Below, piece after piece: positions 33,830 to 46,900 of a DNA stretch of 64,000 nt. Within the stretch, counting starts at the first letter, position 1, and every line of letters starts with the position of its first letter. Position numbers and translations under genes: made by a program. The notes under the pieces were generated by a model. That model saw only the letters and a list, made by a program, of their open reading frames with translations. It made no database searches and had not been told where the DNA came from. Origin of the DNA: Gibbula magus (taxonomy: Eukaryota; Mollusca; Gastropoda; Trochida; Trochidae); contig OW388289.1 of assembly GCA_936450465.1 (NCBI GenBank), positions 74,698,593 through 74,762,592 of the forward strand, read 5' to 3'.

Positions 33830-36800
33830 TAATTACTTCATTTCTAATTCAATGGGGCTCCTAACCTGGATAACATATATTGTTACATATATTGTAACTT
33901 GTTTTTTGGATAAGTTCATCAAATCTTTGAAAAAGAGAGATGTGAGAGGGGGCACATTTTGAACTGTACACCAAATAGAACGGGTCGCGTAACTCCAGCG
34001 ATGCCACGAGTGGAACGACCCATATTGGTCATTCAGATAAGATAAGAGAATCTTCACTGCACAGGGAGTGATGACATATAATATTAAAAATATGCTAGAA
34101 ACAAAGCATTTACTCATCATGTGTGCAACATTATAATGGTATGAACTGGAATCAATAGTGACGATCTTGAATTTACTATCTATATGACTTGGAATAATTG
34201 TGTAGCTAATATTTTTAGATTAATATATTGGTTTTATGTTATCAATAAATACTTAAAGTTGACTTTTAAAGTAGCAATTTTTCTTTTAAAAATAAATAAA
34301 TTAAAGATGCAGGACAATCTAAATATATTGAATATAATAAGTCGAGTTATGATTAAACCGACTTCATTAACAAACTCTTTTCTGACATTAAAACAATTAA
34401 AAAATTCAACACATGATGAGTTTCTCAAACAACCCTATACTTTCTTTATTTTATTATTGAAGAGATCGCTAGTGGTGTAATTCTTCAACATTTGGAGTTG
34501 GTATTCTCACACAACCATTTCATCATATACATGTGCCATTTAAAATAAACTGTTGACATACATTTTGAAGTATGACTAATTTATAAATATTTGCAGAATG
34601 TTTTCAGCTATAAATCTCCATCTGGATAACTATAAGTTTGAAAGGTAACACCATCACAGCAGGCAACTTCCCCTATTAACCAAAGTGTTTCCCACCAACA
34701 TGGCAGTGTCCAACCCTAACCTAATATTTATTAATTTCAACATTTCCAGAGTCTGACGTCTGCATCATCAAATGTGAAGTTATTAGGTCCAAAGTTTAAT
34801 GAGATATCTAATAGCATGAGTTAGAAAAGTGGTCAAAGTGTAGACCTTTAAAGAGTGCAAGGCTACTGATAAACATAGAAGATTACATTTCGTTTTCAAG
34901 TTCATAATTAGCATGTGCTGGTCATGTGCTCAGGGACAGTATAGTCAGAGTCTCTGGTGTGTTTTTTGATTGAAACATATTTTATTCAGTCAAGAAAGGG
35001 ATTGGGCACAGGTTATCCAACTTATAAAAGCCCTTTCCAGTCTGGTGTGTTAAACTAAGATGATGCAACTAACTACTCGGTGTACATATGAACCTTAAAG
35101 TTACTTGCTGCAAAATGACACTAACCTCAAATTATGTCTGTCAAGCTCTCAAATCATGTATGTATCAGTGTAAGACAGGGAATTAATCCTTCCAAATCTC
35201 AGATAACTTGTGTTAGTTACCCATCCAGTATCAAACTGTGGTCAATGTTGCTGAACATCGCTGATAATGGTCAGTTTACAAATGCACAGCACAACAATCC
35301 ATTACCTTAAAGATCTGGTGAAATGTATTTTTCTCAAGAATGACAAATGAGTATCTCTATGTATATTGTATATCAGAATCAATTGATCATAAAATCGAGA
35401 CAATATACACTTGCAATTGATTATTAAGACGATTTTAATTTACCAATTTTAACAATACCGCGATTTCTGCCGGAAACGTTTTGAGAAGAATCATTGAGGC
35501 GTGACTGATTTACCATAGACAACGGGTCTTCTGTGACCAGCATACCGTGCAGCCTCGTTTATTAATTAATGATGATTATCACTGTCGCTAGATGAATTTA
35601 TGAGGTGTGTTAAATCGCCAAAAACACACGTTTATGCAATAATTATGTAATTGTCATCTGCAGAATTATTTAGTTGGATATTTAAACATTCGATATATGG
35701 AAAATTTAAGTTGTTTGATTGAAGATTTGTTAGTGAAATTAACAATCAAAATGGTGCGAAATTACGTTGAATTATGACTGTTGCCGAAAATTAGGTTACT
35801 CCAGTGACGTCACATAAGTCATCCCTTCAGGGGCTACACCCCCGCAGACTTTCATTCTGGTCGCCGGGGCTAAATTAGGCGTTTTTTTAAGAAACCGTAT
35901 TTAAGTAATTTATGGACCGATTTCAGAATGTAAAATCGAGCAATTGTCAAATTGACATCCCATTTTAATGAATCAGATTGTGACCATATGTCATTTCATC
36001 TATCCTTTAACAACTTCATTGTTTAGATGTATGAAGAATTGTATAAACAAAGAACAAAAGTTGTTTCATAATGTGATAATATTTATTAGCATTACCATAA
36101 TGGTTAGCACACATTCCTTGTATCACTAGTCCAACATACTAATAACATTTGATTATTGTTCAGAGTCTCACTCATGACATTATCACAAGCATTAATTAAA
36201 GCTTTGTACTTATTTGGTCAGTTAGCAACATTAATTATCAAGTTGATGGAATGATGTGGTATAGTGAAACCACTTTGCAATTAAATGTTTTACAACAATT
36301 TATTTTTGAACATTTCCCTTCGAGGAACACTTTATGTTTGAACATTTGTTTGAAATATAATTTTACAATTGTTTTAAAAATCACAATCGACAAATTATTA
36401 TATCACAGATGATTTTATATGAAGCAAAAGTTTAAACTTCTTCCTAAGGTGGTTAACAATTAGCACTTACATGAATATGAAAACTACATATATATTTGTC
36501 AGGGTCTTCATAAAATACATCATTAATATATTACCATTCAAACACAAGTATGCTAATAAATGCATGTATAACAAGTAATAACTGCTGTCAATTAGTCTGA
36601 GAGGAAAGTTCTTAATGATTATGCAAATACAAGAAAAACAAATACAAATGTCTACGTTGTATACATAATGTTGAAGCTAACATATATGTACAAACTTATA
36701 AAAGATATAGACGGACATTAATACAGTACTAAATGTGTAGTTATTTCTTGAAGACATTTACAGAAGCATATTTATACATGGTATCTACTGTACACACTGT

Positions 36801-37289
36801 TTTGTCATATTGAGTACAAGAACACATGCTTACATGAGATTTCTAAAGCATGAGTACGATGCATGGCCATATATAAGATGGGATACTGAAGTACTGATAA
36901 CCAACAGTATCAAGTCGTTAGGGCACATTTAAAATATATTCATACACCATAGGTTAATATATCTTTATCTAGGTTCTCATTTCTCTACTATTCACTATTT
37001 AATGTGATAATATTTTTTATCAAACAACATGATGAAGAGATATAAATGATACTTCTTTATAAAAAAAATCATACAAAATTATTTTTGGAATATTGATATA
37101 TGCATGATGCCGTTAAAGGATTATCAAGCCATATTGTTCCTAGTTAGAATAAATGTAGATGTGCCCTGTGATGGTACAATTAGTCATGAAAAGTGACATC
37201 TATGATTAGGTGATGGGCAGAGGTGGCTTACAAGGTAGATGTTTAGCACCTTCATTATTATTATCATTTTGATAATTAATCACATATAC
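33830..37289. other. Intergenic AT-rich stretch beyond the fibrillin 3' end
   Basis: No gene found. Open frames such as 34184-34480 are AT-rich and without recognisable features. A GC-richer patch at about 35800-35880 contains TGACGTCA at 35805 and GGGGCTACACCCCCGC and looks like part of a dispersed repeat. Confidence 0.5.
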
Positions 37290-37295
37290 TTTATT
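37290..37295 (-). promoter_or_regulatory. Candidate poly(A) signal of fibrillin
   Basis: First AATAAA on the minus strand downstream of the fibrillin stop, about 330 nt after it. This is a motif match only; the region is AT-rich, so a chance match is possible. Confidence 0.35.
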
Positions 37296-37620
37296 TGTGC
37301 TGTTTATAAACTAGATATACACAAAATAAAAATATGTTGATCAATAATGATGAGTCATGCAAACCTAAAAACTCACTTGTCCAATAAAAAAAATATCATA
37401 ATCATTTGAAAATTAGAGAAAACAATCTGGCAGTGTTTTATACATACATAGAAATATATCTGGCAGTGTTTTAAATTCAACAATAGGAATATACTAATAT
37501 GGCATATCATGGGGCACTTCTGGAATATTAACTCATTATGAGTACATACTATGGTGGTACTAACTTCCACTTTCCATTGCCGTTGTTTGATGAAAAACCA
37601 TGTAATGAATGTATTCAGAT

Positions 37621-37995
37621 TCAGAGTACATGAATCTCAACATAAATGCTGTATGCTTCTAAATGTACATTCTTTCCATTCAAATCAGTGTCAGAATGAA
37701 GAGCCTTACATTCGATTTCAAGTTTGTAAACTCCCTTTTCATGTAATTTACGCACGAAATGTAGAGAACTTATGCCCTTCCGTTTATGCATTGAGAAAAT
37801 CTCTTCTTGGTTTCCGCTTTTAATTGTGTACTCAATGTTATCCATAAGGGCCTTCATTGACGGAATAACCTTGATCACTCTCGCTTTGGGTCGAGTCTGT
37901 TTCCTCTTCAAGTATATAACTAACGGCTGCGTTTTTGATTGCTTTATCTCACCCATGGTTGATGTTGCATTGGAAACTGCGTGACTGTGCTTATG
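37621..37995 (-). CDS. FBN: Fibrillin terminal exon, asprosin-like domain
   Basis: 375-nt last exon (124 codons plus TGA at 37623-37621). It begins H-K-H-S-H and has an N-A-T glycosylation sequon. The segment from S-M-K-A-L-M-D-N through I-K-S-G-N, G-I-S-S-L-H-F and G-V-Y-K-L-E-I to the last residues V-E-I-H-V-L follows the human asprosin domain motif by motif (E-S-G-N, G-I-S-Y-L-H-F, G-T-Y-S-L-Q-I, I-Q-V-L). Acceptor ...attttcag. Confidence 0.9.
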   Translation of the reverse strand, partial: HKHSHAVSNATSTMGEIKQSKTQPLVIYLKRKQTRPKARVIKVIPSMKALMDNIEYTIKSGNQEEIFSMHKRKGISSLHFVRKLHEKGVYKLEIECKALHSDTDLNGKNVHLEAYSIYVEIHVL

Positions 37996-40900
37996 CTGAA
38001 AATAGAAAACAGAAACAGATCATTTACCTTGTTGTGGGTACCAGTGTTTGAAATAAGATTGAAAACTAGCTGTAAAATGTTGAATTAGCAAATTAATATT
38101 GAATGTTAAAACAATCCTCAGAAAATAGATTGTCTGAACAAGGTGACAAGGTTTCAAACAGTCAAATAGGCCTTATCTTATTACTTGTTATTTATTACCT
38201 GTTACAAACAGTCAGACAGGCCTTATTACAACTTCTTAATGGTAACGAGATGGTTTTACATTGACATCTACAAAGAGATTTCTACAACATGATGACATGA
38301 CTTACATGTCTTCCCTTCCTGCGACGATGGTACACCTCTCTCTTCTGTCGGGTCTTCACAACTTCAATATCCGTATCAGCATTCTTGATAAGCATGTCCA
38401 AATCTTCTTCATCATTTACAAAGTCAGGAAGACTGCGCTTGTTTCGTTTTGTGAGTGGCAGATCACCAAAGTCATGATCACAATCGTAGCACCCTTCTCC
38501 CTTGGGCAGTCTGCCGTCCCCTGCCTCGTGGGGCAGCTGCACCCCCTCTGGGTAGACCCGCTCAGATCCACCCCCGGGCTGGTTGATGGTTGAGATGCAG
38601 TGGCTGAAATGATAGTAACAACACTTGATGCAGAATGCAGTGAATATTGTCATGTACCTGGGAATGTACTGGTCACCATGCAAATTGCAGTGTTTGGTGT
38701 TTTACTGTAATCTCATAATGCACAGCATAACAGCAGGGACTGGAGTTTTAAAGTGTTCTTAGAGCTAGAATATGTACAATTCAATGAAAATATATGGTGA
38801 GTACTACATTGTTAAATTTTTTTGAAAATGACTTAAATGGCTTTAAAAATAGTTAAGAACATGTCTCATATACTCAACAAAACACCATTCCACTGTACCT
38901 CCCATTATGCTCAATTTGACAAAGTTTGAGGGACAATTTATAATCCCTTTGCATTTTAAGTAACCAGCAAACCAAGTAAAAAGGAGAGGATTATGGATGA
39001 AGGACAGTACCCAATGGAAGATTGACGGATGAGAGTCGATGCCATAAGCCATTCTATCCTTATAGATCATGATGAGCTAAAAGTTAGACTTTTTATTTGG
39101 TATATTTATTTTCTAGATTTGTATATCTTACCCTTGACCAATGGGCTGGTATCCGCTCGGACAGCCACAGCTAAATCCTTGTGAGGAGGGTGAGCAGCCG
39201 AACACACAGGGGTTGCCTCCACATGCACTGGGGTCTGGAACATGGACAAATAGTGGGTGATGCTGTAGTAACAGAGGAGTTACTAATAACTTTGTCATAG
39301 ACCGATAATACCTTGACCTCTTGCCAAACAGTCTTGCCATAAGTCTTGAATATAACCAGTGTTTTAGAACACTAAATGTTGATATCTAAAAGTGATTCAA
39401 CTGTAATCTAGTTCAATATAAAATATAAAATTGATTGAATCAAAAATAGTTCCATCAATTGAAAATCAAGATTTATTTACACTTTGATATCAAGGCTAAG
39501 AATGCATTGTTGAATGATACGCCAAATTGTTTTAAGAAGCATTTAGAAATTGAAGAAAAATCAAGTTAATATGGATTGACAACTTCTTTATTGCAATGAA
39601 TGTGATTTTCCACTATCAGACTCTAACCCACCGAGACACGTAGACATCTGCATATCGTATGTTTGTCCCCCACCACACTGACAGTCGAAGCTGCCCGGTA
39701 AGTTGATGCAGATGGCGACACCACATAGGAACTGGTCCATACACTCGTTCTCATCTGGACAGGAACAAGGAACAGTTTATGAGAGATATCAGAATAACTG
39801 ACCAGGGCTACTTAAATACCCTGAATGTCCACTATGCTTTTGCCTTGTAATGCTATGAATAACCAGTCATTGAAATGACGTGAAATCAAACAAGCAGACA
39901 GAGTCGGCCATATCCCCCGCCTTTGGGAAAATTTAAGAAGAATAGTTGTTGAATAACAGTGACTATGAACCTTTTTTCAACTAAACACAACACACAAAAT
40001 TTCAGCTCCTTAGACAAAGTGGTTCTGGAGAAGAAGACAAAATGCGAAAAGTTTACAGACGGCTGGACACTGTGCAATACCATAAGCTCATCGGGCCTTT
40101 CAGGCACATCTACACATGATTAGGGCTTCCACGGGTACTCGAGTACTCGAGCACGAGTCGGGTTTAGCTGGACTCGAGTCCATTTTCTGGGACTCGAGGA
40201 CTCGGTAAAAGATCACATTAATTTCACATTAATTTAAGTCACCTTGTGCAAGTTCTATAACACGTTACAAGTGAACAGTGACACCAGCCCTGGTCGCATC
40301 AGCTTTTTTCAGTATCACAGCCACAAAGTTCAGTTAAACTTGTACAATGCAACCAAATAAAACATTGAATTGATGATATCAGATGAAGTTTATACCAACA
40401 AATGTAAATACATATGAAGCTTATATGGTCAAGTTGGTCGATATACTGATGTCAAATATAAACTTGTGTTTATCAATTGTATGTTGGTCGAGTTGAGAAG
40501 CGACAGTAGTCGGGTTTCATATCTAATAATGAATGTTACGCTTTTTTCATAAGGTAAAATAAATGCATTCTGTTATTATTTCAGTATATGTTTGAAATAA
40601 AAAGGCAATAATCGAAATCTTATATCACTACTTAATAATGATAATGACACCGATATATGAGGTAAAATAGTCCATGTCAAGTGTATGGTCAAATCACCAG
40701 GGGTATAACCAATCAAAATGCGAGAATTTTGCTTGGAGGTAACTCAATCCAAATATGGTATGTGAAACAGGTTACAGATCTAGAAGGAATGTAAATCTAT
40801 AAGCAGTCCATTTCTTAGTAGGGATGTGAATTTGTCTACGAATTGTTGACATTGAATAAATAGTTTCTTACTAAACCTATGTAAGTAAGATACTATTTTT

Positions 40901-43900
40901 ATTATAAATTTTGTTTGTTTATTATGTCTTAACTATTAATATTAAGTATCTAAATCTCAACTAATTTCTACTTGTATACTTGCTACCCTTCTTGAAATGA
41001 TCAAGACAATTCTTTGTTTATAAAAATGGCGACCATAGTCTTAAACACTGCAATGATTTTCAAGATTATCGATTATGTTTTCGAATATAAACATTAGATG
41101 TCAAATTCCATCCTAGCTATTCCATATTTAGATTTCTTACACTTAATGTGAAAATTAGAACAACGACAAACTGTCACACATTTATTCAACGGTACCCTTT
41201 CTGTCATCTGTACTGCATACTTGTGTCACTGAAGGAGAACATAAGTAAATATTATTTTTTTGGAATTTTCCTTTTCTGTCATCTGCATGCCTTTATCACT
41301 GAGACAGAAAATAAAAAGCCTAAATAAATAACTTCGTGGTATATCAGAGTTCCACTGTATGCATAATCTAAAACCTCAAAGACTAACAAAATGTTATTGT
41401 GACAAGCTGCCACTTAGCTGAAAGGTATTAATTTCGAGTACTCGAGTCCGAGTCGAGTCCAACCCCTCGAGTACTCGAGTCCAATTTTTTGGACCCGTGG
41501 AAGCCCTACACATGATGATTGTTCCACACACCAAGTTTCATTGAGATATGTCTTATAGTTTTCGAGTTCTGTTCCGGAAACGAAATTCTAAGTTACATTT
41601 CTATGGAAACGGTAAAAAAAAATTACTTGAAGAAGTTGAAAACCCCAAAAGGCACATCTACACATGATGATTGTTCCACACACCAAGTTTCGTTGAGATA
41701 TGTCTTATAGTTTTCGAGTTCTGTTTCGGAGACGAAATTCTAAGCTACATTTCCATGGAAACGGTAAACAAAATAACTCGAAGAAGTTGAAAACCCCAAA
41801 AGGCACATCTACACATGATGATTGTTCCACACACCAAGTTTCGTTGAGATATGTCTTATAGTTTTCGAGTTCTGTTCCGGAAACGAAATTCTAAGTTCCA
41901 TTTCATTGGAAACGGTAAAAAAAAATAACTCGAAGAAGTTGAAAACCCCAAAAGGCACATCTACACATGATGATTGTTCAACACACCAAGTTTCGTTGAG
42001 ATATGTCCTATAGTTTTCGAGTTCTGTTCCGGAAACGAAATTCTAAGTTACATTTCCATCGAAACGGTCAAAAAAAATAACTCGAAGAAGTTGAAAACCC
42101 CAAAAGGCACATCTACACATGATGATTGTTCCACACACCAGGTTTCGTTGAGATATGTCTTATAGTTTTCGAGTTCTGCTCCGGAAACGAAATTCTAAGT
42201 TAAATTTCTATGGAAACGGTAAAACAAAATAACTCGAAAAAGTTGAAAACCCCAAAAGGCACATCAACACATGATGATTGTTCCACACACCAAGTTTCGT
42301 TGAGATATGTCTTATGGTTTTCGAGTTCTGCTCCGGAAACAAAATTCTAAGTTACATTTCCATGGAAACGGTAAAAAAAAATATTTCGAAGAAGTTGAAA
42401 ACCCCAAAAGGCACATCTTCACAGGATGATTGTTCCACACACCAAGTTTCGTTGAGATATGTCTTATAGTTTTCGAGTTCTGCTCCGGAAACAAAATTGG
42501 GACGGACGGACGGACGGACGAAGCCCATTTCAATATCCCCCCCCAACTATGTTGGCGGGGGATAATAAAATATGAAATAACATCACCATGCTATTGACAT
42601 GAGTTGTAAAACATTTTGAGACTGTCACTAATGATATACTTTGAAGAACATCATTCCAATTTGGTAATATAATCGATACTTTGTAGAACATCATGATAAT
42701 ATTGATATATATTGTAGAACATTATTAGACTAGTGATATATCTTTGTAAATCATCATAAACTAATTACATAAATTGTAGAAGACTTATAAACTAGTGGTA
42801 TACTTTATAAAAATTATCACATTATACTATATTGGTATACATTGTAAAATTTGTGATATTCATTATATGATAGCGTCAGATCAACATAAAGAACATTGTG
42901 AAATGTATACGAAATGCTGAAACTAATATATTGTTTTCTATATAAGTGTGAGGCCACTATGTAAACTGATATATACCCTAGTTATATACAATATAGTACT
43001 GACCATAGCACTGTCCAGTGTAGTGTTGGTTGTAGCCCGGGGGACACTCACACCGGTAGCTGCCCGGCAGGTTCTCACAGTCTCCCTCACAGTCCCCATC
43101 TTCACACTCGTCCATGTCTGCAGGGGGAGGGAGAGGTTAGTGAAACATACACTTTGTCTACTTTAAAGTTACATACAGTTTGTCTTATGAAATTTATTAA
43201 GTAAAAAAAAACATATGTTCATAAATCATCTAATTAGACTTAAATATTCATTCCCAAATGCCAAATATCTGACAATTTATTGTATTTTTGTCTGCAATAG
43301 ATAACATTCCAAAATTATGTTTTCACATTTATATTGTCACTTTACTGAATTGATTAGCCTTAAGATGGTAAATTTCAGCAACAGTCAAAACTTCTTGATA
43401 AAATTACACTATTAATAACATAATGATAACATTAGACATACGATACTCCAACAACATTCTCTTTGTCACTTTAATATGGCACTTTATCATGAATGAATAA
43501 AACTGTAGTTTTCATATTGTTTATCAGCGTAAAGATAATAGATACAGTCTGACATCTCACATTTCAACATTATTCATATTTCTAAACCTTATAAAGGACA
43601 ATCTTACAATTTACATGAAGATTTATCCAAATTATGTCCATCTTGAGGAAAATTCTTATGTAAAAATCATGGTGGCTTTTACGTTTCTCAGAGACATCCA
43701 GTAGATTACTGACCAATGCACTTGGTGCCGTCCTTGCTGGTCCTGTAGCCCCGGGGACAGACACACTTGAAGCTACCCTGGTTGTTCTGACAGGTTCCTA
43801 CTGGTCCACACAGACTGGGGGTCTCCGCACACTCATCAATATCTGAATACATGTGAGCCAGGATTGAAACGAAAAGTTCACAAGCTTTGTTGGATTCAAA

Positions 43901-46900
43901 CCATTACTTCTGGTTGGGAGTCTGACACTCTCCTGGAGAGAACTATCTGACACTAGCACAATCTACACTTTGATGTCACTCAAAATGAATCAAATAAGAT
44001 CTGAATATGCAAAATTGAAAAAAAAGATATAACAAAAGTAAATCTCAACAACATGAAAAATGCTAGACAAATTTTAAATGGAATGATTACATGTCAATGG
44101 AGAAGCCATGGTGAGAAGATTATTATATTATAGAATATAATCCTTCAAGTCAACATTGACTGTGATAAAACTCTGATCTTCATTAAAACTCTACATATGC
44201 AGCCACCATGTTCAGTTTCATCACATTATGTATAATGATGTTGAGGTAACGGTACCATCACACTGTCTGGTCCTCCCCTTCCTGAAGCCTGGAGGACATT
44301 CACACTCGAAGCTGCCAGGAGTGTTGACACACCCATCTCGACAGTTATGCTGCATCATTGTACATTCATCAAGATCTGCAGGGAATATAGAGAGATTTTA
44401 ACCGATTGAATCATTCACTCTGCAATCAATTATTTTCAAAGTTAATAACTTGCATTATAAAATTTAGTTCCACATCACTGACTTCACAATTTGAATGCTA
44501 AAAATGCTTTGATATTTCACACTAAACTCTTTATCTATGAGTCACAGAATAATCCTGGATAGTCTATAGTCAGACAGTGGGCAAGTCCAGATTATGTCCT
44601 GTGATAATGAGTTACTGTAAATTGGTCAGAATAACTGACATTAATTGAATCAGCACCTTTGTGCACATCTTTACCTGGATTTGCATATCATGAAGGAACT
44701 GGCTTTACCTAGGTCTCACATAGTTTGATAGTGTGTGTGTGATTGTGAGTCCGTCAACTTCATGTCTAGTACATAACATTGTATACTCTGATCAGAAGTT
44801 CTTGCTTCACAGTTAGTTTTCTTCAATAATTAAACCAGGGTATTACTTTCAACCAGGGTATTTCTTTTAAACCAGGATATTTCTTTTAAACCAGGGTATT
44901 TCTTTTAAATTCTAGACCAGGACTTCATTATTAAAAAAAAGAGAAAAAAAAAAACTATTTCAACTATGCAATAATATTATAAAGGTACATATGGTAATAT
45001 CCTCAACAATTTTAGTTTTCATAAAAAATACTTATTTACCTCTACAAGTCTTTCCGTCAGCATTGAGAACATGACCTCGAGGACAGGTACAGATGAAGCT
45101 TCCGTCCGTGTTCTGACAGGTGAAGTCACAGGGACTGGGGTCCAGTGCACACTCATCCACATCTGTATCGGAGTAGAGAGAGAAAAGTTTGCACACACTC
45201 CCCATCCAGAGATATAGAACTACACATATATACACACAGAGTTCATGAAATGAGCTTGAAGAGTAGCCAGTCAAAAGTTTCATTTTGTCGATTTAAATGG
45301 CAAAATTAAACAACTTACAGAAGTTACCAGCCTGTACCAAACGTTACCAGGTTCTTGATAACAACTTCCACTTAAGGAAGGAGTAAGCTTATACTCCGAA
45401 ACGTTGTGTATGTTCAGAATAAAGAAGTTGTTATCCAGGAAATTTTGCTTTTCCATGTATTCTGCTTCTGAATGCCCTTCAAAGACTCGTATATATATAT
45501 ATATATAATGTTCATTTCTTAGCCAGAGAACTTTTAAATACCTCATGCAATATTTTAAAGTTAAATGGCATGAGTAATTCAATGTTATAAAAGCGCTTGT
45601 GTTGACTGACCTACACATCTCTTGCCGGACGCATCTGTCTTGTATCCCTTGTTGCACACACACCGGTAGGATCCCATGGTGTTCAGGCACCGACCATTGG
45701 CACAGGCATCTGGCATGTCCGCACACTCGTCGATGTCTTCAAGAACAGATGATCAAACATGTTACACTTGTTATGCTTGTCACTTATTAATTTCAGTGAG
45801 TCAGGTCATAGGTTAATTTTACAAGAGAAATATTGAAATAGAAAGGTTCAATGCCTGAAGACTTCTGAAATAAATTGTTTTGATACATTTACAAAGCAAT
45901 AGTAAATTACAACCTAATCATGTATGTGAAAATGGTAAGGCTTATCAAGTAAACAACTTTTGATTAGAATTAGCATTTTGTTGAACTGACCTTTTCCATC
46001 AGGTGTGAAGCCAGGTCCCTGTGGACACAGCTGTTTGTACTGGACTGAAACATACAACAACTTTGTTCAGCTCAACTTTTCTAAATTTAATAACATTTGT
46101 GATATTTATGGAACAAGTAGTTGTACAAATGAACTATAACTATACTACTAAATTGTTTTATTTTGAGATCAAATCATATACAAAAGTATATATTCTTCCC
46201 TTGTGGAACTCAAACTCAAACTCACATCCTCAGGGTCAGGCACCAATCACCAGCACTGTCTGTTCCAACAACTTACCCACTCTTCCACCCAAATTGACCT
46301 GTATTTCTAATGTATTACTACAATCTAGGAGTCAAGATAATTAATTACTTGTGTTGACAGGGGGACACTTCTCGCAGCTGGATCCCCAGGCCGCCGCAAG
46401 CGCACAGCAACACTGGGCCTTGGTTGTCCTCGACACAGTGGCGGTACGCACACAGCGACCAGCCGTCAGGATTGGGTAGCAAAAGTCCTGTCTTCGGTCT
46501 GAATACAAATTTAATATATCATTTTTAATATATTTTGTATGAAATAGAAATCTGGGTCTTTATTTTCAAATCTCTCTTAGTATTAGTATACTAGTATTAG
46601 CCAATGTAATGTATGATATGCTAAGAGTGCTCAATAAATCTTGGGTCTTTTGATATCATTTTCACATTTAGCAAGATAGCAGGTAGTGAAAACAAAGAAA
46701 ACCAACCTTTTCTCTCAGTGACTATAGGTAAGATCATTGTAACCTTTTTATATTGCATCTAATAGTAAATTATAAGTATATTCTCATCTGAAGCTTGAAG
46801 TTGCATAATGTTCATGTTACATGTAACAATGTTAATGTAATTCAATCAGTCTTGTATAGGCCAGTATATATCTGTGTTTCTACCTCATAACCTCAGTGAT

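Noticed and set aside
34184..34480. 98-codon plus-strand open frame
   Set aside because: AT-rich, no splice sites, no recognisable motif.
45280..45726. 148-codon minus-strand open frame overlapping an EGF exon
   Set aside because: It is the wrong frame of the cbEGF37-position exon plus intron; the exon reads correctly in the frame giving D-I-D-E-C.
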